From Tethya wilhelma (lineage: Eukaryota; Porifera; Demospongiae; Tethyida; Tethyidae): 64,000 bases of DNA. Below the pieces are notes generated by a model. It was not told the DNA's origin. It was given only the letters and a program-made list of their open reading frames with translations, and did not search any database. Below, one piece after another: positions 10,934 to 23,805 of the stretch. Numbering within the stretch: position 1 is the first letter of the stretch; the number at the start of each line of letters is the position of its first letter. The translations under genes and the position numbers were made by a program. The stretch lies in contig CAXIPT010000007.1 of NCBI GenBank assembly GCA_964030475.1, positions 2,922,463 to 2,986,462 of the forward strand, written 5' to 3'.

Positions 10934-12327
10934 GATGGGTGTTATCATATGATAGATCTACAGCTGAAACAAAAGTTCACTCTGGCCAAGGGATGTTGGA
11001 TGTCATAGCAACGGACAGACTAGGTACCATGCACCCACTGCATGTGCCACAGTGTGGATCGAGGTGGTACATCTCTCTGAAGCTGAGTTGTGTTGTGTCC
11101 TCAGTTCATTGTTTAATCATTTCTTGTCCCTAGAGATGGCCTGTGACCCAACAAGAATGGCCAATGTAGCTGTTTTAATGTGTGTGTGATAAGATTCATT
11201 ATGTCTCTATACGCTATATTTCTATCCATCCACTGCACAGTCTCTTCAAAGATTCTATGACACATTGATGCAAGCTGTCCTCAGACTATGAAGGGCCGGG
11301 GAGGAATGTGAGGGGTGTGAGGGGGGAGCAGAGGCGTGGAGAAGTAATGACATGAACATGTGTTTACTGACTCAGCATAATTATAGGTGCATATGATCAA
11401 ACCCCATGGAATGTATTGTGATCACATGATTGGAATGCAATTAACCGACTTTTGAAGTTGCTCGATCACATACACAGGCAATATAGCTGAGGTAAAATCA
11501 TTAGAAAGTTTCTACAGTATGTTACAGAGTGAACCAGACCATGCTTATTATGGATAAGATGTAAAGGACCCCTACCAATCATGGTTTTATTTAATTCCTT
11601 TCTTATAAAATTAATTATTCATAGCTAGGATCAAGCACGTTGAAAGAGCCAATGGACTCCATGCTATAGAAACACTGATGGTCACAGATATTTCAGGTAA
11701 GAAAATTAAACCATACGATCTTATATACCGGTGTGACTAACACATGGTTAATTGATTGATCACATGACAGGTCAGCTGATGTGCTCACCCCGGTGTCAGA
11801 GGTACTGGTGGAGAGTGGAGGGGGCCGAGGACAGTGAGGATCTTTTCCAGTCTCCACGTCTCAGGGTAACATAGGTTGAAACTTTACATTGATCCAGCGA
11901 TACCTCTAAACAACAGACAATGTGAACAATAGGGATAATTTGGTGATGTTATGTAGGCGCATACATGTACTTGAGTTAATTAACTTATAGACTTCTGATA
12001 AAGTTGCATTGTTTGTCCTTTGTAGACTAAGAGAGGTTGTTGGTAACAGATTATCAAAATACAAAGCATAAAGACCTTATAAAGTTGAAGTAGAGTTGTC
12101 TAGTTCAAGGCCGTTATTTGAATTCTTCTCTGAGATTTTCCATGTAGTGTTACCCTAGCTGAAAAGAAATAGAATCTTTGCCTAACAAGGTCTGCACGTC
12201 TTTACCTTTATCTTGATACAGAGCCTGGACAGCTGTCTGGGGTGGCAGCCGCCATTTTGAGCGGGTTCCTTCTTCCTGAGCTAGAGGTGAACAGTGACCA
12301 GCAGGACAGTGACGAGGGAGACTAGCC
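10934..12327 (+). pseudogene. PELO: pelota (Dom34) ribosome-rescue factor, decayed intron-containing copy
   Basis: Separate pieces match successive parts of pelota in order. They are a 'LQLKQKFTLAKG' strand (about 10,950), 'MACDPTRMANVAVLM' (11,135), 'LQRFYDTLMQAVLRL' (about 11,240), 'HVERANGLHAIETLMVTD' in an exon at 11,625-11,697, an 'FSSLHVSG' strand out of frame at about 11,850, and 'GQLSGVAAAIL' then a Leu-Pro-Glu-Leu end with an acidic tail stopping at about 12,327. Pelota is the eRF1-like partner of Hbs1 that frees stalled ribosomes. Several one-base shifts and stops break the frame, and the N-terminal Sm-like domain is absent. Splice sites between pieces survive, so this is not a processed copy. 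The retroelement ends right at its left edge and may have truncated it. Confidence 0.72.
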
Positions 12328-12919
12328 ACACCCACTCATTAATAGTGCATACATGTGTTCAGTTTTCACTCATTTTGTCGCAGTATTCATAATAATAGAC
12401 ATTCTATTTATGCATGGAATAAGCATAACTGAAAATGACTCAACACAACATTACTATATTTACTATTGCTGCAGACAACCGTGACCAAACTAGCAGATAT
12501 GCATGCAGACCGGGCCATCCCTCAGATGAGCCTCAGTCTCAGAGCACTCATATAACTCTGACAATTAAACTACAACAAAATTAATCTCAAATGATGCATA
12601 ATGTCGGTGAAATCAGTGCTCTTTCAACAGCTGCAAGTCTTGGACAATGGTAGCTTGCCTCTTAATCATGACGAGCAACTATCTGTAGATGATATTTTAC
12701 CAAGGGTAGATATGGGTAGGCTTAAAGCTAAAGCTGGGCACATGTAGTTCCCACCCATCCTCACATCAGTGATCCCTTACTTATTAACACATGATACTAT
12801 CAACACAAGGCACTGTTACCATTTTAGGGTTTTATTCATGAGAATTATTTGGTAATGGTTGTCGAAGCAATAAACGCAAAAGCTCTTCAGTTCGTCGACC
12901 CTTCATGACTATATAGAAG
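12328..12919 (+). other. intergenic with unassigned exon-like scraps; FBXO21 5' flank
   Basis: A stretch after an AG at about 12,473 and a methionine-started stretch at 12,601-12,706 ending before a GTAGAT look exon-like, but they connect to nothing I recognise. The last ~100 bases are the proximal upstream region of FBXO21; I see no clear TATA box. Confidence 0.35.
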
Positions 12920-15900
12920 ATGGGAGATAGCAGCTCGAGTCATACTGCCGTCCCCTGCACCGACTACAGCGATCCTAGTGGTCTATGTCTGTTGACCCTT
13001 CCGACTGAAGTACTTGAGTTCGTTATTCTACAGCCAAACCTCGCTCTGGAAGAAGTATGCTCTTTAGCTCAAACATGCTCCACTCTGTACAGAGTTGTCT
13101 CCAGACTCTGGAAGAAACTGGCAATTTCTAGGTATAAACGAATGTTTCTGTTAATATTAAGTTTCATTTTGTTTCAGTACTGATTTTACAGTAATGGCGA
13201 AAAACCATTTTCTAGTTTTGCATGCCTTCATTTAGCATCAACTGACTGCTATTTAATACAGGTGGCAGTGCTGGGGGGACCTTATCACACAACCAGACTG
13301 TAATTGGCGCCTGCTATGCAGACAGAGGTATCTTTGTGAATTGCACGTACACAAGACAATAGCTTCAAGCCTTCTGCGTACAGGGATGTCTGTTTCCCAC
13401 ATGTCAGATGATGACCTAGACTTGTTTTCACAATGCTTGGATAAATGGGGGTGCTCCTCTGAAGTGCTCCATTGTGTGTTTCAAGAGATTCTCTCAACAA
13501 ATGTGAGGTAAGGATCCGTACAGACAAGTGTGTTAGCTGGACGTAGCCTCATTCCCAGGCTCTTCCTTGGGACCTTTCGAAGGAAGGGGAAAGTGAGCCC
13601 GGTTAGAGTTGTCTGTCATATAAGTAATGGGTGGCGTTGGGCAACGAGACGGTCTATGGCCAAGCTGGTAATTGTATATATATACTTTCATATGTATCCT
13701 CTATGTCATCACTCACATGACAACTCCAGCCGGCCATGAATGAATGCTTCAGGGAGAGAGCCTTCTATGCCTGAGTAAAGTTTTGTTCTCAATCTTACAT
13801 CTTGTAATCTCTTTCATTATCAGAGAAGCTCACTTGGGAGAGCAGTATTATTGCCTTTATGGTAAAGAATACATGAGCAGAAAATCACTATTGGAGAAGT
13901 GGAGAGAGCTACTGAACCAACCAGTTGATGAACACCACCTTGAAGATGGTATGTGTACATAAAAATTACAAGTTGATAATAATTTTTCAATATATAGCTT
14001 TCAAACTAATGCTAGAGGTGCAGGATCATATTGTAGCCTTTTTCTGAGTCTCCCCCGATGATTTTGTGAGTGTAAGGTCTTCTCGGGAGAGACTGGGAAC
14101 AAGACTAATCCTTACTGATAATGATACTATTGTTTCCAGGTGCTATTCTCATATCAAAGTGGATGCAACCATTTGAAGATATATTAGAGAAAGACCTTCA
14201 TCGAGAGCTTGATAGCATGTCTGAAACAGTTGCCTTGGAAGTATTATCTCAGCATTCACACTCAATGGAGTGTGGCTCTTCTTCAGGTGGAGCTAGAGAA
14301 CTTGTAAGAAGTCTGAATCTTTCAGCAACAAGTGTTTTAGACACACTGAACTCGGTACTCTTTGACAAGCTTGGATTCAAGAAGACTCCTCTCAATGAAT
14401 ACTACAACTTTGATAACAATTTCATCGAAAAGGTATATAGTATTGTTGGTCATTTGTTGCTACAAAAAGATTAGAAAATAATATATACTTTCACTATTGC
14501 AATATTCATCAGGGTGGTGATAGTTATAACGACAAGCTGTATAATCTTTTTTGATGATAGATTGATGGTTATCATCAAACTCATGATGTAAATGTAGGTT
14601 TTGAAGAAAAGAACTGGTCTACCAATCGCTCTCTCAGTGATCTATCAGGCTGTAGCCAGGCAACTAGGAGTTCACCTGCTTTGCGTAAGTTATTTGATGT
14701 TACACAATCTTTCGTAGCCTCCTTGCCAGACTCTGTAGCCTCGTACCCAGGCTCTCTCCTTTGACCTTGCACTAAAGTTCAAAGGAGAGAGCCTGGGTAC
14801 GAGGCTAAGACTCTGCAAACTGTAATGTAATGAATGAAGTATTGGTTTATTATTTTGACAACCTTTACCCACCCTGATGATGGGATGGTGTTGAGGATTC
14901 CCATCGAAATAAACAACACTAGTATGTACTGTATAGTGGTAATGTTTAAATTTTGCAGGTGTCTCTCATCAATCATTTTTGAATTTTAACTTTTATGGAT
15001 GAGTTGTGGATCACCAATACTTTTGATTTTGTTTCACCCTAGGTTAACTCTCCCTTTCACTTTCTCTTACGTCTGGCAGATCCAAGGTAAGACCTACATC
15101 TCATGAGGTCTTGTAGTCTAACTGTCTATGTATTGTATATACAGTTTGACTGATGAAGATCCTGTGATCATTGATGTGTTTGAAAGAGGTCGAAGGATGT
15201 CAGTTTCAGAATGTCACTCCACTCTGTTCCACGCAATTCCTTTTCAAGGTCGCATCAACCTCTCTGGAAATGCCACACCTGTTGAGGTGGGTCAACCACA
15301 TAATTCAGTGTGCGATGAAGTTATCCTGTATAATGTATTTTGTTGTTGTGAAGTACCTAAGTTTAAAAGCTTATTGCCAGACTGAAGTATTTATGTATAA
15401 TGTACATATGTCTTATTGGGTGAATGTAGATTGATCCTCATTTATATATTGTATGTATACCCCATATTGCCTTACATATTATCCACATGACATTTTAGGT
15501 GTATCTTCGAATGGTGGCAAACATCTTTGAGAATTGTCCACGTTCTGACATTAGCCCCCTTGGTAGAATATATGATGGTACAACTGGAAAATGGTGGGTC
15601 AATTGTACAGTAGTTACAGTCAGTAAATGTCTGAATATCTAGTATATTTTATGGTTCCATCCATCAGGGGTTGTATTCCAATGACCTCAGCTCTCAGTCT
15701 CCAGTTGTGTTTGGGCTCACTCAGCTGTGCTGGAGAGAACGTCATCTCAGTAGCACGCAGAGTCCTACGGGCAGCTGAACTATGCATAGAACTCTCATAC
15801 AATTCTTGTTTGGTAAGCACTATATGCAGTTTGCACTACATATACCCAAACATCTATTTACTTTAAACCAAATGGAATTCCAATCATGTGACCACAATTC

Positions 15901-18310
15901 ATCACATATTGAGAGTTGATCACATGCACCTGCTTGCTGACTCAGCAAAGGTTCACTCATGTCGTACTTCGAGCTCCTCTGATACCAGCCCCCAGTATGT
16001 ATAGATTTATGTATATATCTTTATCTCTCATGCACAGGTCAGTCAAGTTCTGTCTCAGCTATTGCCCACCGTCGTTCAAGATCCTATAGCAAACAGTCAG
16101 CGTCTTCCATTCTACAGTGCACTCAGCCTGGACAACCAACTTGAACTCACCCTCAGTTACGCCAATGAAGTGAGAGTGGAAAGAGAAGAGCTCTGCAAAC
16201 AACCACTGGAGGTATGTGTAAGATTGACTATAAGATTGATAAACATTGACCTATAGCTCGAACAATGTGGTGGAGGTAATGGTGCATCTTGGGACGAGCC
16301 TGAGTGCTATCAATTGCTGTATTGCTGGAGTAACATTCTGAGCTTTGGAACTATTGAGTGTTTACTGTAGCCATATACTCCATGGTATAGTTATAGTTGG
16401 CTTAGTATTCTCTCCATTTAAAGATCAAGTTTTAAGCAAGGCCTACACATGTATATGCTAGCCTCATAACAAACCAGGCTAGGTTGTATACCTGTATGTG
16501 GTGTCAGGCATCATGAAAGAGTGTGTTTCAACACTGTCCTACTTTAGTGCTAATGTTTCGTACTCTGAAACACTTCTGCTATTACTAATTTGCTCTTGAA
16601 CTGACAAAAGTCTGCATGAACTTTTGTTTTCTCACTGTGACTTGATCATATATCAAAAATTTTCAAAACTTCAAGCACTGTTCCATTTTAATAGCAGAAA
16701 GTTCTTTAGTGTCTTAAGCTATCCCTTACCAGTCAATTTCAATGATTGTCTCATAAAATTAATTATGTTGAGTATTATGAGTTCAGCAAAACAAGTCCAT
16801 TTCTGCGGCTCAAGTGACACACTCAAGGTTACCCCAAGCAAGAAAACGTATCGACTCTTGGCAAGCACAATATTGATACCTGGATGGTGTATATCTGTAG
16901 GTTAAGACAAGACCTGATGGCTTGCAGTTCCGAATTGGGATGATAATGAAACATGTTAGGTACAATCTTGTTTGTTGATTTTGTGTAATAATAACCCAAA
17001 GCCATTATTTTATATTACTCCAATGTACATCACTTATCATGGCTGATGTGACAACAATAATGGTCTGTCACTAGCTGTGTGTGTATGAGTGCAGCAAGAT
17101 AGCATAGTGCTTGACTTTTCTGAGACGAATGTCAGATATTTATCCAGTATAGTAGAACTTTGAACCATGTACTCAAATAGTATTTAAACACATGGTTAAA
17201 ACAGAGAGAATATTATTGGATATGCAAATTAGGAACTCTAACCAAACTTTCAAACAAAGGCCTAAATAAAACAATCTATGATAATAACAAATGAGATCAA
17301 ACCCACATTACCAATACAAGCTATAGAGCACAGACGCATGCAGTTCCCACCCATCCTGACTGTATCACCAAAATTAATAGTGGTCACACCTAGTATCAAG
17401 TGTATTTTTCAGGCATTGATAAATTTTCAAGACTGACTGTATTCTAGCTCAGAAATGAATGTAAAATTAATGATTCACAATTCAGGAAAGCAATATCGTT
17501 GAAATTCAACACTCTGCTAAGCCCTAGAATTCAACACAGCTGAATTTTGTCCATTTACCACTGTAAGTATTATTCTCTGCAGGTATGATTATCATTGTGT
17601 CATCCGAGGGTGGGATGGCAAGTGTGAGATGGGGCTGCCTTGGATCATTCAAATGGGAGTGAACAACTTGAGGAGGGCTCAACACCAGCCCTTCTACCAT
17701 GTTCTTGTTGAGGATGGAACAAATCGATACGCTGCTGAAGGTTTGTTCAAACTGAATAATGGTTGTTGTAATGATTTCCATCCCTGTATGCCCTAAGAAT
17801 TTTTGACATGTAGGGTTTCTTAGCCTCTGTAGTATTTACCTTAGAACCGGAAGTTTTTATCACTAAAAAGTTTCATTTGTTTAATTTTGGCCTATGTGTA
17901 GTCTATCGAGCTAGACCCTCCTCCTTCGTCATGTTGCACACAGCGAACATTATGAAGCAGGAGAGTCCAACTCGATAGACTAGCCTACGTGTAACTGTTT
18001 AATTTTGCTGTTTCAAATAGAAACTGAGTAGTGTACAGATTAGGTCTGACATATCATATATAATATTATATTCATCATATTATTCATCTGTTGTGTACAT
18101 GAGTAGAAGTGTTACACGAGTCAGTCATGCAGTGTAGGCTGGTGTAGTGTTTTATGTGTCCCTCTTTGCCTTCCAGACAGCCTCACTCCCTGCCCTCCCA
18201 ATGAGCTCTGTCACATCACACACTGGGAGGTTGGAAGATACTTCTCATCTTTCACTGGTGATAAGTACACCCCTAATGATTTCCTCAGACAGCAGTATCC
18301 TGAGGACTGA
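12920..18310 (+). CDS. FBXO21: F-box only protein 21 (13 exons)
   Basis: Exons: 12920-13131, 13262-13507, 13824-13948, 14140-14432, 14598-14684, 15043-15086, 15145-15286, 15499-15593, 15668-15812, 16038-16211, 16901-16959, 17583-17740, 18177-18310. All junctions are GT/AG and in frame, giving 637 aa (human about 628). An N-terminal F-box (Leu-Pro-x-Glu-Val, residues about 25-70) recruits SKP1-CUL1. The middle carries the SirB1/transglutaminase-like segment ('RTGLPIALSVIYQAVARQLG'). The C-terminus has the HspQ/YccV-like domain ('MIMKHVR', then 'YDYHCVIRGWD', 'HQPFYHVLVEDG') and ends 'VGRYFSSFTG...PED'. It is expected to be the substrate receptor of an SCF ubiquitin ligase in the cytosol. Introns contain small hairpin repeats. 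I see no damage. Confidence 0.95.
14034..14106. repeat. foldback repeat in FBXO21 intron 3
   Basis: Left arm (gagtctcccccga) and right arm (tctcgggagagactggga...) pair with one another. It is a diverged relative of the dispersed 'acccaggctctctc' hairpins. Confidence 0.6.
14736..14807. repeat. perfect foldback element in FBXO21 intron 5
   Basis: Left arm tagcctcgtacccaggctct... and right arm ...agagcctgggtacgaggcta are exact reverse complements over about 30 bases with a very short loop. This is the best-preserved copy of the dispersed family, so probably the youngest. Confidence 0.9.
17899..17984. repeat. short inverted-repeat element in FBXO21 intron 12
   Basis: Termini gtagtctatcgag and ctcgatagactag face each other across about 60 bases. 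It is a second, unrelated small foldback family. Confidence 0.6.
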
Positions 18311-18833
18311 GTACTCACTCACTACAAGAACATGCAGACACTGTTTTCAATCTCACTGTGCATGTGTCCTTCATGTGGTTTGTGTTGTTGTGACACATGT
18401 AACTCAATTTTGTTGCTATTGTATGAAACATGAATACTTCTGTTTGTTTACTGTTAAAACTATGGTAGTGTTTTTGCTTTTAAACTGCCTCCTAATCTTG
18501 CATATAGCTAGCTGATTTCTCCTACGTATAGCAATTTTTTTATCCATGTTCAGGTTTCGCTTTCTATGTTCACAAGATGTAACATAGACAGATTGTCACA
18601 AATTTTTGTCCATTATAGTTATGCATAGTAGTATAGAATCAATGAATTATTCATCATTCTTATTGTTAGCTTGTGTTGAAACCATTTTAGTTCGGACAGC
18701 CTCTTTTCCACACAGTTATATAACCATGCACTCCAACTGTAGCCCTGATTTGGTTCAATTCAGCAAGCTTCTTGAGCTCTAGCTATTGTAGACCTGTCAG
18801 CACTACCTCAGTGAATGCCAGTGTTTAGAAATC
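18311..18833. other. intergenic between FBXO21 and the CAP gene
   Basis: 3' flank of FBXO21 and 5' flank of the next gene on the same strand. No further gene or clear core promoter motif was seen. Confidence 0.4.
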
Positions 18834-19410
18834 ATGAGGCTCATTGTACCTCTCTACCTAGTGTTGTTCTGTGTGCCCTCTCATGGCTCAGGCTCTTCAG
18901 TGTCACTGCTCGGTGGCAACAAGCAGCTGCTTCTGAATCGGCACAACACCCTTAGGGCTCTGGTGTATCCACCAGCAACCAACATGCTAAGAATGGTATG
19001 TTTGAAACTAGTATTGTATGTGTTCATGGACAATTATTATGTGGTTTGTGTGATTATATTATGGTTGTATGTTGTGGTGTCAAGAATATATTGACATGTG
19101 GTAATTTGCATGTGTATTTTTTCCCTTTGTTTCTAAACAGTCTTGGGACACTGAACTTACTGACATAGCAGAACGTCTAGCAAGGCTCTGTACCACTGAC
19201 AGCAGTCAGTTTGACTTGGATGATGGTGTTGGAGTGAACCTTGCTCACATCATTGGGACAGCAGATCAAAATGGAGTCAATTTTCTTGAGTTGTTGGAGT
19301 CGTCCTGGGAGAGTGAAGGGCCACCTCAGTACGATATTCATACAAATGAATGTAAACTTCAAGATAGCCTTTGCTATAGCTACAAACAGGTACAGTGCTT
19401 GTTGTTGTTA

Positions 19411-19461
<51 letters not shown>

Positions 19462-22400
19462 GCTACATGAGTATAGGTATAATGTTTTGTGGGGGGATGC
19501 ACTGATCAATAGTCTATTGTATAGTACTAGTTGTATCAGTGTAAACTGCACTTACATCGTCCACAGATGGTCTTTGCCTCTGCCAACAAGCTGGGCTGTG
19601 GACTAGCCGACTGCACTGCCACCAGCAGTGATGAATCATTGCTACTGGTGTGTGCGTATGAAGGGTACGTGATCAATTAAGACCTCAACTGCTTAATTGT
19701 TTTTGTTGTTCTAGGGAAAATTTCAATGTTGTTGCATGAAACACCTTGAATATTCGTATCTTTTGCATGTGGCATAAGTTGAAATGTCTAAGCAATATCA
19801 TGCTTTGAACTGTAGAAACATTACACCTGAAGCATTGGATGGTCGGCCGTACGATATTTCTGGCGATAGGTGCTCAAAGTGTCCCGGTGAAACACGCTGT
19901 GACCTAAGAGGTCTTTGTGGTAGGTACATGTTCATGTATCTCCATGGGGTATTCACTAACCCTACGGTATTCTCCCTCCTCTTCAGCTACTGGACTGTCA
20001 GATGAAACTATTGCTCAAGCTCTTCGTTCTATAAATGCATTCCGAGGAGAAGTCGATCCACCTGCTACCAACATGCTGCGACTAGTAAGACATCTATGAT
20101 AAGCCTAATGACAGTACCATCACATCACAGTATTATAGTATCGGATCAATTGATTTTATTTTCTTTTAGACTTGGAACGATGAACTTGCATTGATAGCTC
20201 AATCTCACTCAGATAGTTGTCAATATGCCTACAATGAGAACCGCAACACTCAGACGGAGAGCTTTGAGACGATTGGGGAGACTATCTTTGTTGTTTCAGC
20301 TGATGAGTTTAATATTGGTGCTGTTATTGAGAGCTGGTTTGAAGAAAGTTTCTTCTATGATTTTGAAGAGAATTCCTGTCACGATTTATGCTTCTGTGAC
20401 AACTACCTACAGGTGATCTGATACGTACATACATGTATGGGTGCTTTTTGCATATAATATAGTTGTGATTGGGTGACCATTGTCTTAGCCTCATACCCTG
20501 GCCACTCCCTCCTTTTAATGGTACGGAACTATGTTACTATCTAAGTAATGTGCAGTATTAAATTTTGTATTGCTGATGAATTAGCCTCTTCGTTTCCAAG
20601 CCTTCTTGTTCCAATTATGGATACCAGGAAAATTGTCAATTTGAAAGTAATTTATTGAGAAGGCTGGCCTGCAAAGACAGCTATCTTAACGATTTTTTCC
20701 CATGAACTTTCATGGTTTTTGTTCCTGTTGTAGCTTCTGTTGTTGTTGTTGTTATTTTTGTTGTTGTTGTTGTGTTGATAATCTTGTTATTGTTATTGTT
20801 GTGCTGTTGTGTTGTAATTATTTTGTTTACTTATTTAGCTTGTTGCTGCTAGGGCTGAGTCAGTTGGCTGTGGTGCGACCACCTGTCCACAGCCTGATAA
20901 CTATTTTGGTGAGGATGCAGTTGTTGTTATCTGCAACTATGGACCTGGGTAAGCTCTTGCATCTTTCTCCTTTAGTTGTGTTTCATTAAAGATGACCTCA
21001 TTAATAGTTGTCCATAGCATGCCCCACTAGCCATAGTGCATTGGTATAGATATATCTTCCCTCCCTCAGGGTGATAAAGTCCCTCCCCTGTGCCTAGCAT
21101 GACCTGTAACATTTATAGCTGAAGCCTTTAGTGAATAAAATATACAATATGAAAGGAAAAGTATTGTCAAATTTCAGTATTTGCCATACTGACCATGTAG
21201 GTTTGGAAAGGGGGGGTGGAAATGGCAATTATTGTCTTTAGAAAGCATGTATATGCATTAAATTGATTTGCCACCAAAAAGAACCTACATATCACACATT
21301 CACATATGCATACATGTGTTTCCTCTATAGTCGTGATCCTGATGGGCCAGCCTACCAGAGTGGAGGTGACCCTTGTAGTGGCTGTCCTGGAATGAAATGT
21401 GTGGATAATCTATGCAGTAAGCTAAAAATATCGCATGTGTGCAGTTTACCACTCTTGCATTCTATATCCAGCCATCAGTCTCAGATTGTACTCTAGACTA
21501 CACCTGAAACTGTGGAGAGATTGAGACAGTATCTCGAATGTTGACCAGAATTTCACTATTTTTTCCCCTGTCATTACTTGACCTTTGTATTAACTTCTGA
21601 AATTACTTGACCATAACCATAGCATATATACATGTACACAATACAGCATGGCTACTAGCAATCATACACCCAAGTGCCAATGAGTGGTTTCTCCAATCTA
21701 GTATCAATCCACACATGTATGTAAAACTATAATATTTGCCTCTTTTTTTCTTTCTTCTCATCTGCAGCTTCAGATGAGGACATAATGGCAGGGTCAGACC
21801 CTCATTTCAGCGTACTGTTGCCCAGTGACAACATCCTCTGCTACTCTGTGCAGGGTACACCTAACGAGACCTTTAACCTCATCAGCAACGATATGCTCGA
21901 GATGAATGCACTGTTTATTCCGGACAATGTAACGGACAACACATGGCTGGGATCCATAGGCATCACGGTGATAAATGATACAAAAAAATCGAATACGATA
22001 CAACTAAGGTTTGATGCACGGGAAGAGATCATAAGGATCAGCAAAGGAATTGATATTGATGCTCACGCCGTGAAGAAACTATTCTTCAAGGAAGGAAAGC
22101 TGAGGATTCTTGATGCTCCGAAGAAGGAGTACAAGAAGCATCCAAAGGTCTTGGTTCACTTTGAAGATTGTGGTATCAAATTCTCCGTCACCTTTGCTAA
22201 GAGGTGTCATCTAGATTTGAGCTGGCATAGCACGGGGCAAGCAACCAAGTCAACACATGGACTCATTGGTATGTCAGATCATGCACATCGATTTGTTAAA
22301 GGTGCTATTGCACGGAAGCGGCAACTTTTTGAAAAAATGGCCCAAAAATCAATACTGAAATTTCATTGGTTGAAAATACGTCATTGGAATGCAATTTGCG

Positions 22401-23276
22401 CTCCTATTTTCGCGTTGACTCCAACGAACGCATAATTTTTTTTGTGACCACATGGCAAGTTGCAGCTACCTGACATACGTATACGCTTAGACTTACACTC
22501 ATCTAGCTTCTCTCTTCCCCGTTCCTTCTCTTGGTGTGCTTCTACTGCTCATCATGTCTTAATTGTAAACGTTCAAATTTAAACTGCACATGGTCGCACA
22601 TTTTTATACACGTATATATTGTTCTACGCACATTATGGCTTCACTATGTGGTGTAAATTACTACGCGTACAACTTCCGTGCAATAGCACCTTTAATAATG
22701 TGTACTTAGTCACCCGCAGGCTATGCATGTATAGTTGATTAAAATCAATCAAACTAAACCCTTAATTTTTTTCAACCACTGACCTATTGATGTGCCACAT
22801 CTCATCTAGTAGACTGGTAGAAATCTACTATCCCTAGTTCTCATGGTTATATATTCCCTGAGTAGCTTGACGTTTTGTTAATTTACTATGGACACCTGCG
22901 TGAGTAGCCATTGGGAGGGTTCCTTTAGGTTTGGTGGAGATAAGGCAGTTTGAATTTTCATGCCGTATTGACACATTGTCTCTGTATTTTGACTTTAGGC
23001 CAATTTCTTCGAGAGGGCGTTAGAATTGATGTTGGAAGGTCATTGCTCATCCTCCCTCACAAACCTCCAGTTGAAATGAAGCAGAGGCAAATGTGGAAAT
23101 TCATGAAGAAAGACGCTCCCACGGATGATCCCCTCTGCTGGACATCAGTAGAGACAGCAAAGCAGGGGGAGAATGTCATCGAGGGAACCTACTTGGACTA
23201 TGTTGTTGAGGATGTGTACTCAACAGAGTTCAGAGAGAGAATCCAACACTCAAAGGACAAGTTTGTTCGCAAATAA
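18834..23276 (+). CDS. secreted double-CAP protein with ITIH-like C-terminal domain (10 exons)
   Basis: Exons: 18834-18995, 19141-19389, 19567-19664, 19816-19919, 19987-20084, 20170-20412, 20839-20948, 21331-21416, 21768-22268, 22999-23276. They are in frame throughout, 642 aa. A signal peptide (about 1-18) precedes two CAP/SCP domains ('NRHNTLRALVYPPATNMLRM' and the parallel 'AFRGEVDPPATNMLRL'). Each CAP ends in a Cys-rich hinge (CSKCPGETRCDLRGLC; CSGCPGMKCVDNLC). The rest (from about residue 385) begins 'AGSDPHFSVLLPSDNILCYS' and contains 'THGLIGQF', the pattern of the inter-alpha-trypsin-inhibitor heavy-chain C-terminal domain (von Willebrand D-like). It is probably an extracellular matrix or defence protein. 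The usual CAP catalytic-site histidines are not all present. AATAAA overlaps the stop (23,272). Confidence 0.9.
19413..19462 (+). repeat. (GTT)n microsatellite
   Basis: About 14 uninterrupted GTT/TTG units in intron 2 of the CAP gene. A shorter GTT tract lies in intron 6 (about 20,733-20,773). Confidence 0.95.
22296..22695. mobile_element. 400-bp MITE with TTAA (or TA) target duplication
   Basis: Inside intron 9 of the CAP gene, TTAA then AGGTGCTATTGCACGGAAG at the left faces CTTCCGTGCAATAGCACCT then TTAA at the right: a perfect 19-base inverted repeat flanked by TTAA on both sides. That fits a piggyBac-type insertion; a Tc1/mariner TA duplication is the alternative reading. There is no transposase inside. 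Its left end starts only about 28 bases after the exon's donor site. Confidence 0.85.
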
Positions 23277-23805
23277 ACGCAACAGTTTGTGATTAAACTT
23301 TTATATGTTAAACTTTTGTTAGTATGAATCGTGATAATTTGTGGGCATCATGCACTAGCTATTTACTTTGCGGTATAAAATTTGGGTTTTTGTTGCCTAT
23401 TGATGGCCTTAATTTTAACGCTTTTGTTAAGACTTTATAATGATTATTATTTTGATGGCACTATTATTATTATTTGCACTCCTCAATTGATGTAGTACCT
23501 AGTCTCGTGTAGCAGTGAGGGATCTCCCATGCGTGATTTATTAATTCGATCCACTAGCTGTGCACTGGTACATATACCTGCCATTATTGCATGCATGCAC
23601 AATTAATGTCCTGTACATCTGTGTGCGACGACCATGCCATATATATAGGCATGCCATGCACCTATATTAGTACATGAATTAAGTTAATACTGGTCACCAC
23701 GTGCACGGATGCAGGCACGCCCACCACAATAGAATGAATATCGACAAAAGTTATAGGTCAACCACAAATTAAAGCTGAAGTCAAGTTGATAGAGTCTAAG
23801 CAGTC
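23277..23805. other. intergenic between CAP and ORP-A genes
   Basis: AT-rich, with atgcatgc-type palindromes around 23,590. No gene seen. It contains the promoter region of ORP-A, but I recognise no core element. Confidence 0.4.

Noticed and set aside
11280..11345. G-rich stretch as a regulatory G-quadruplex
   Set aside because: Runs are irregular and lie inside the pelota relic; nothing links them to a promoter.
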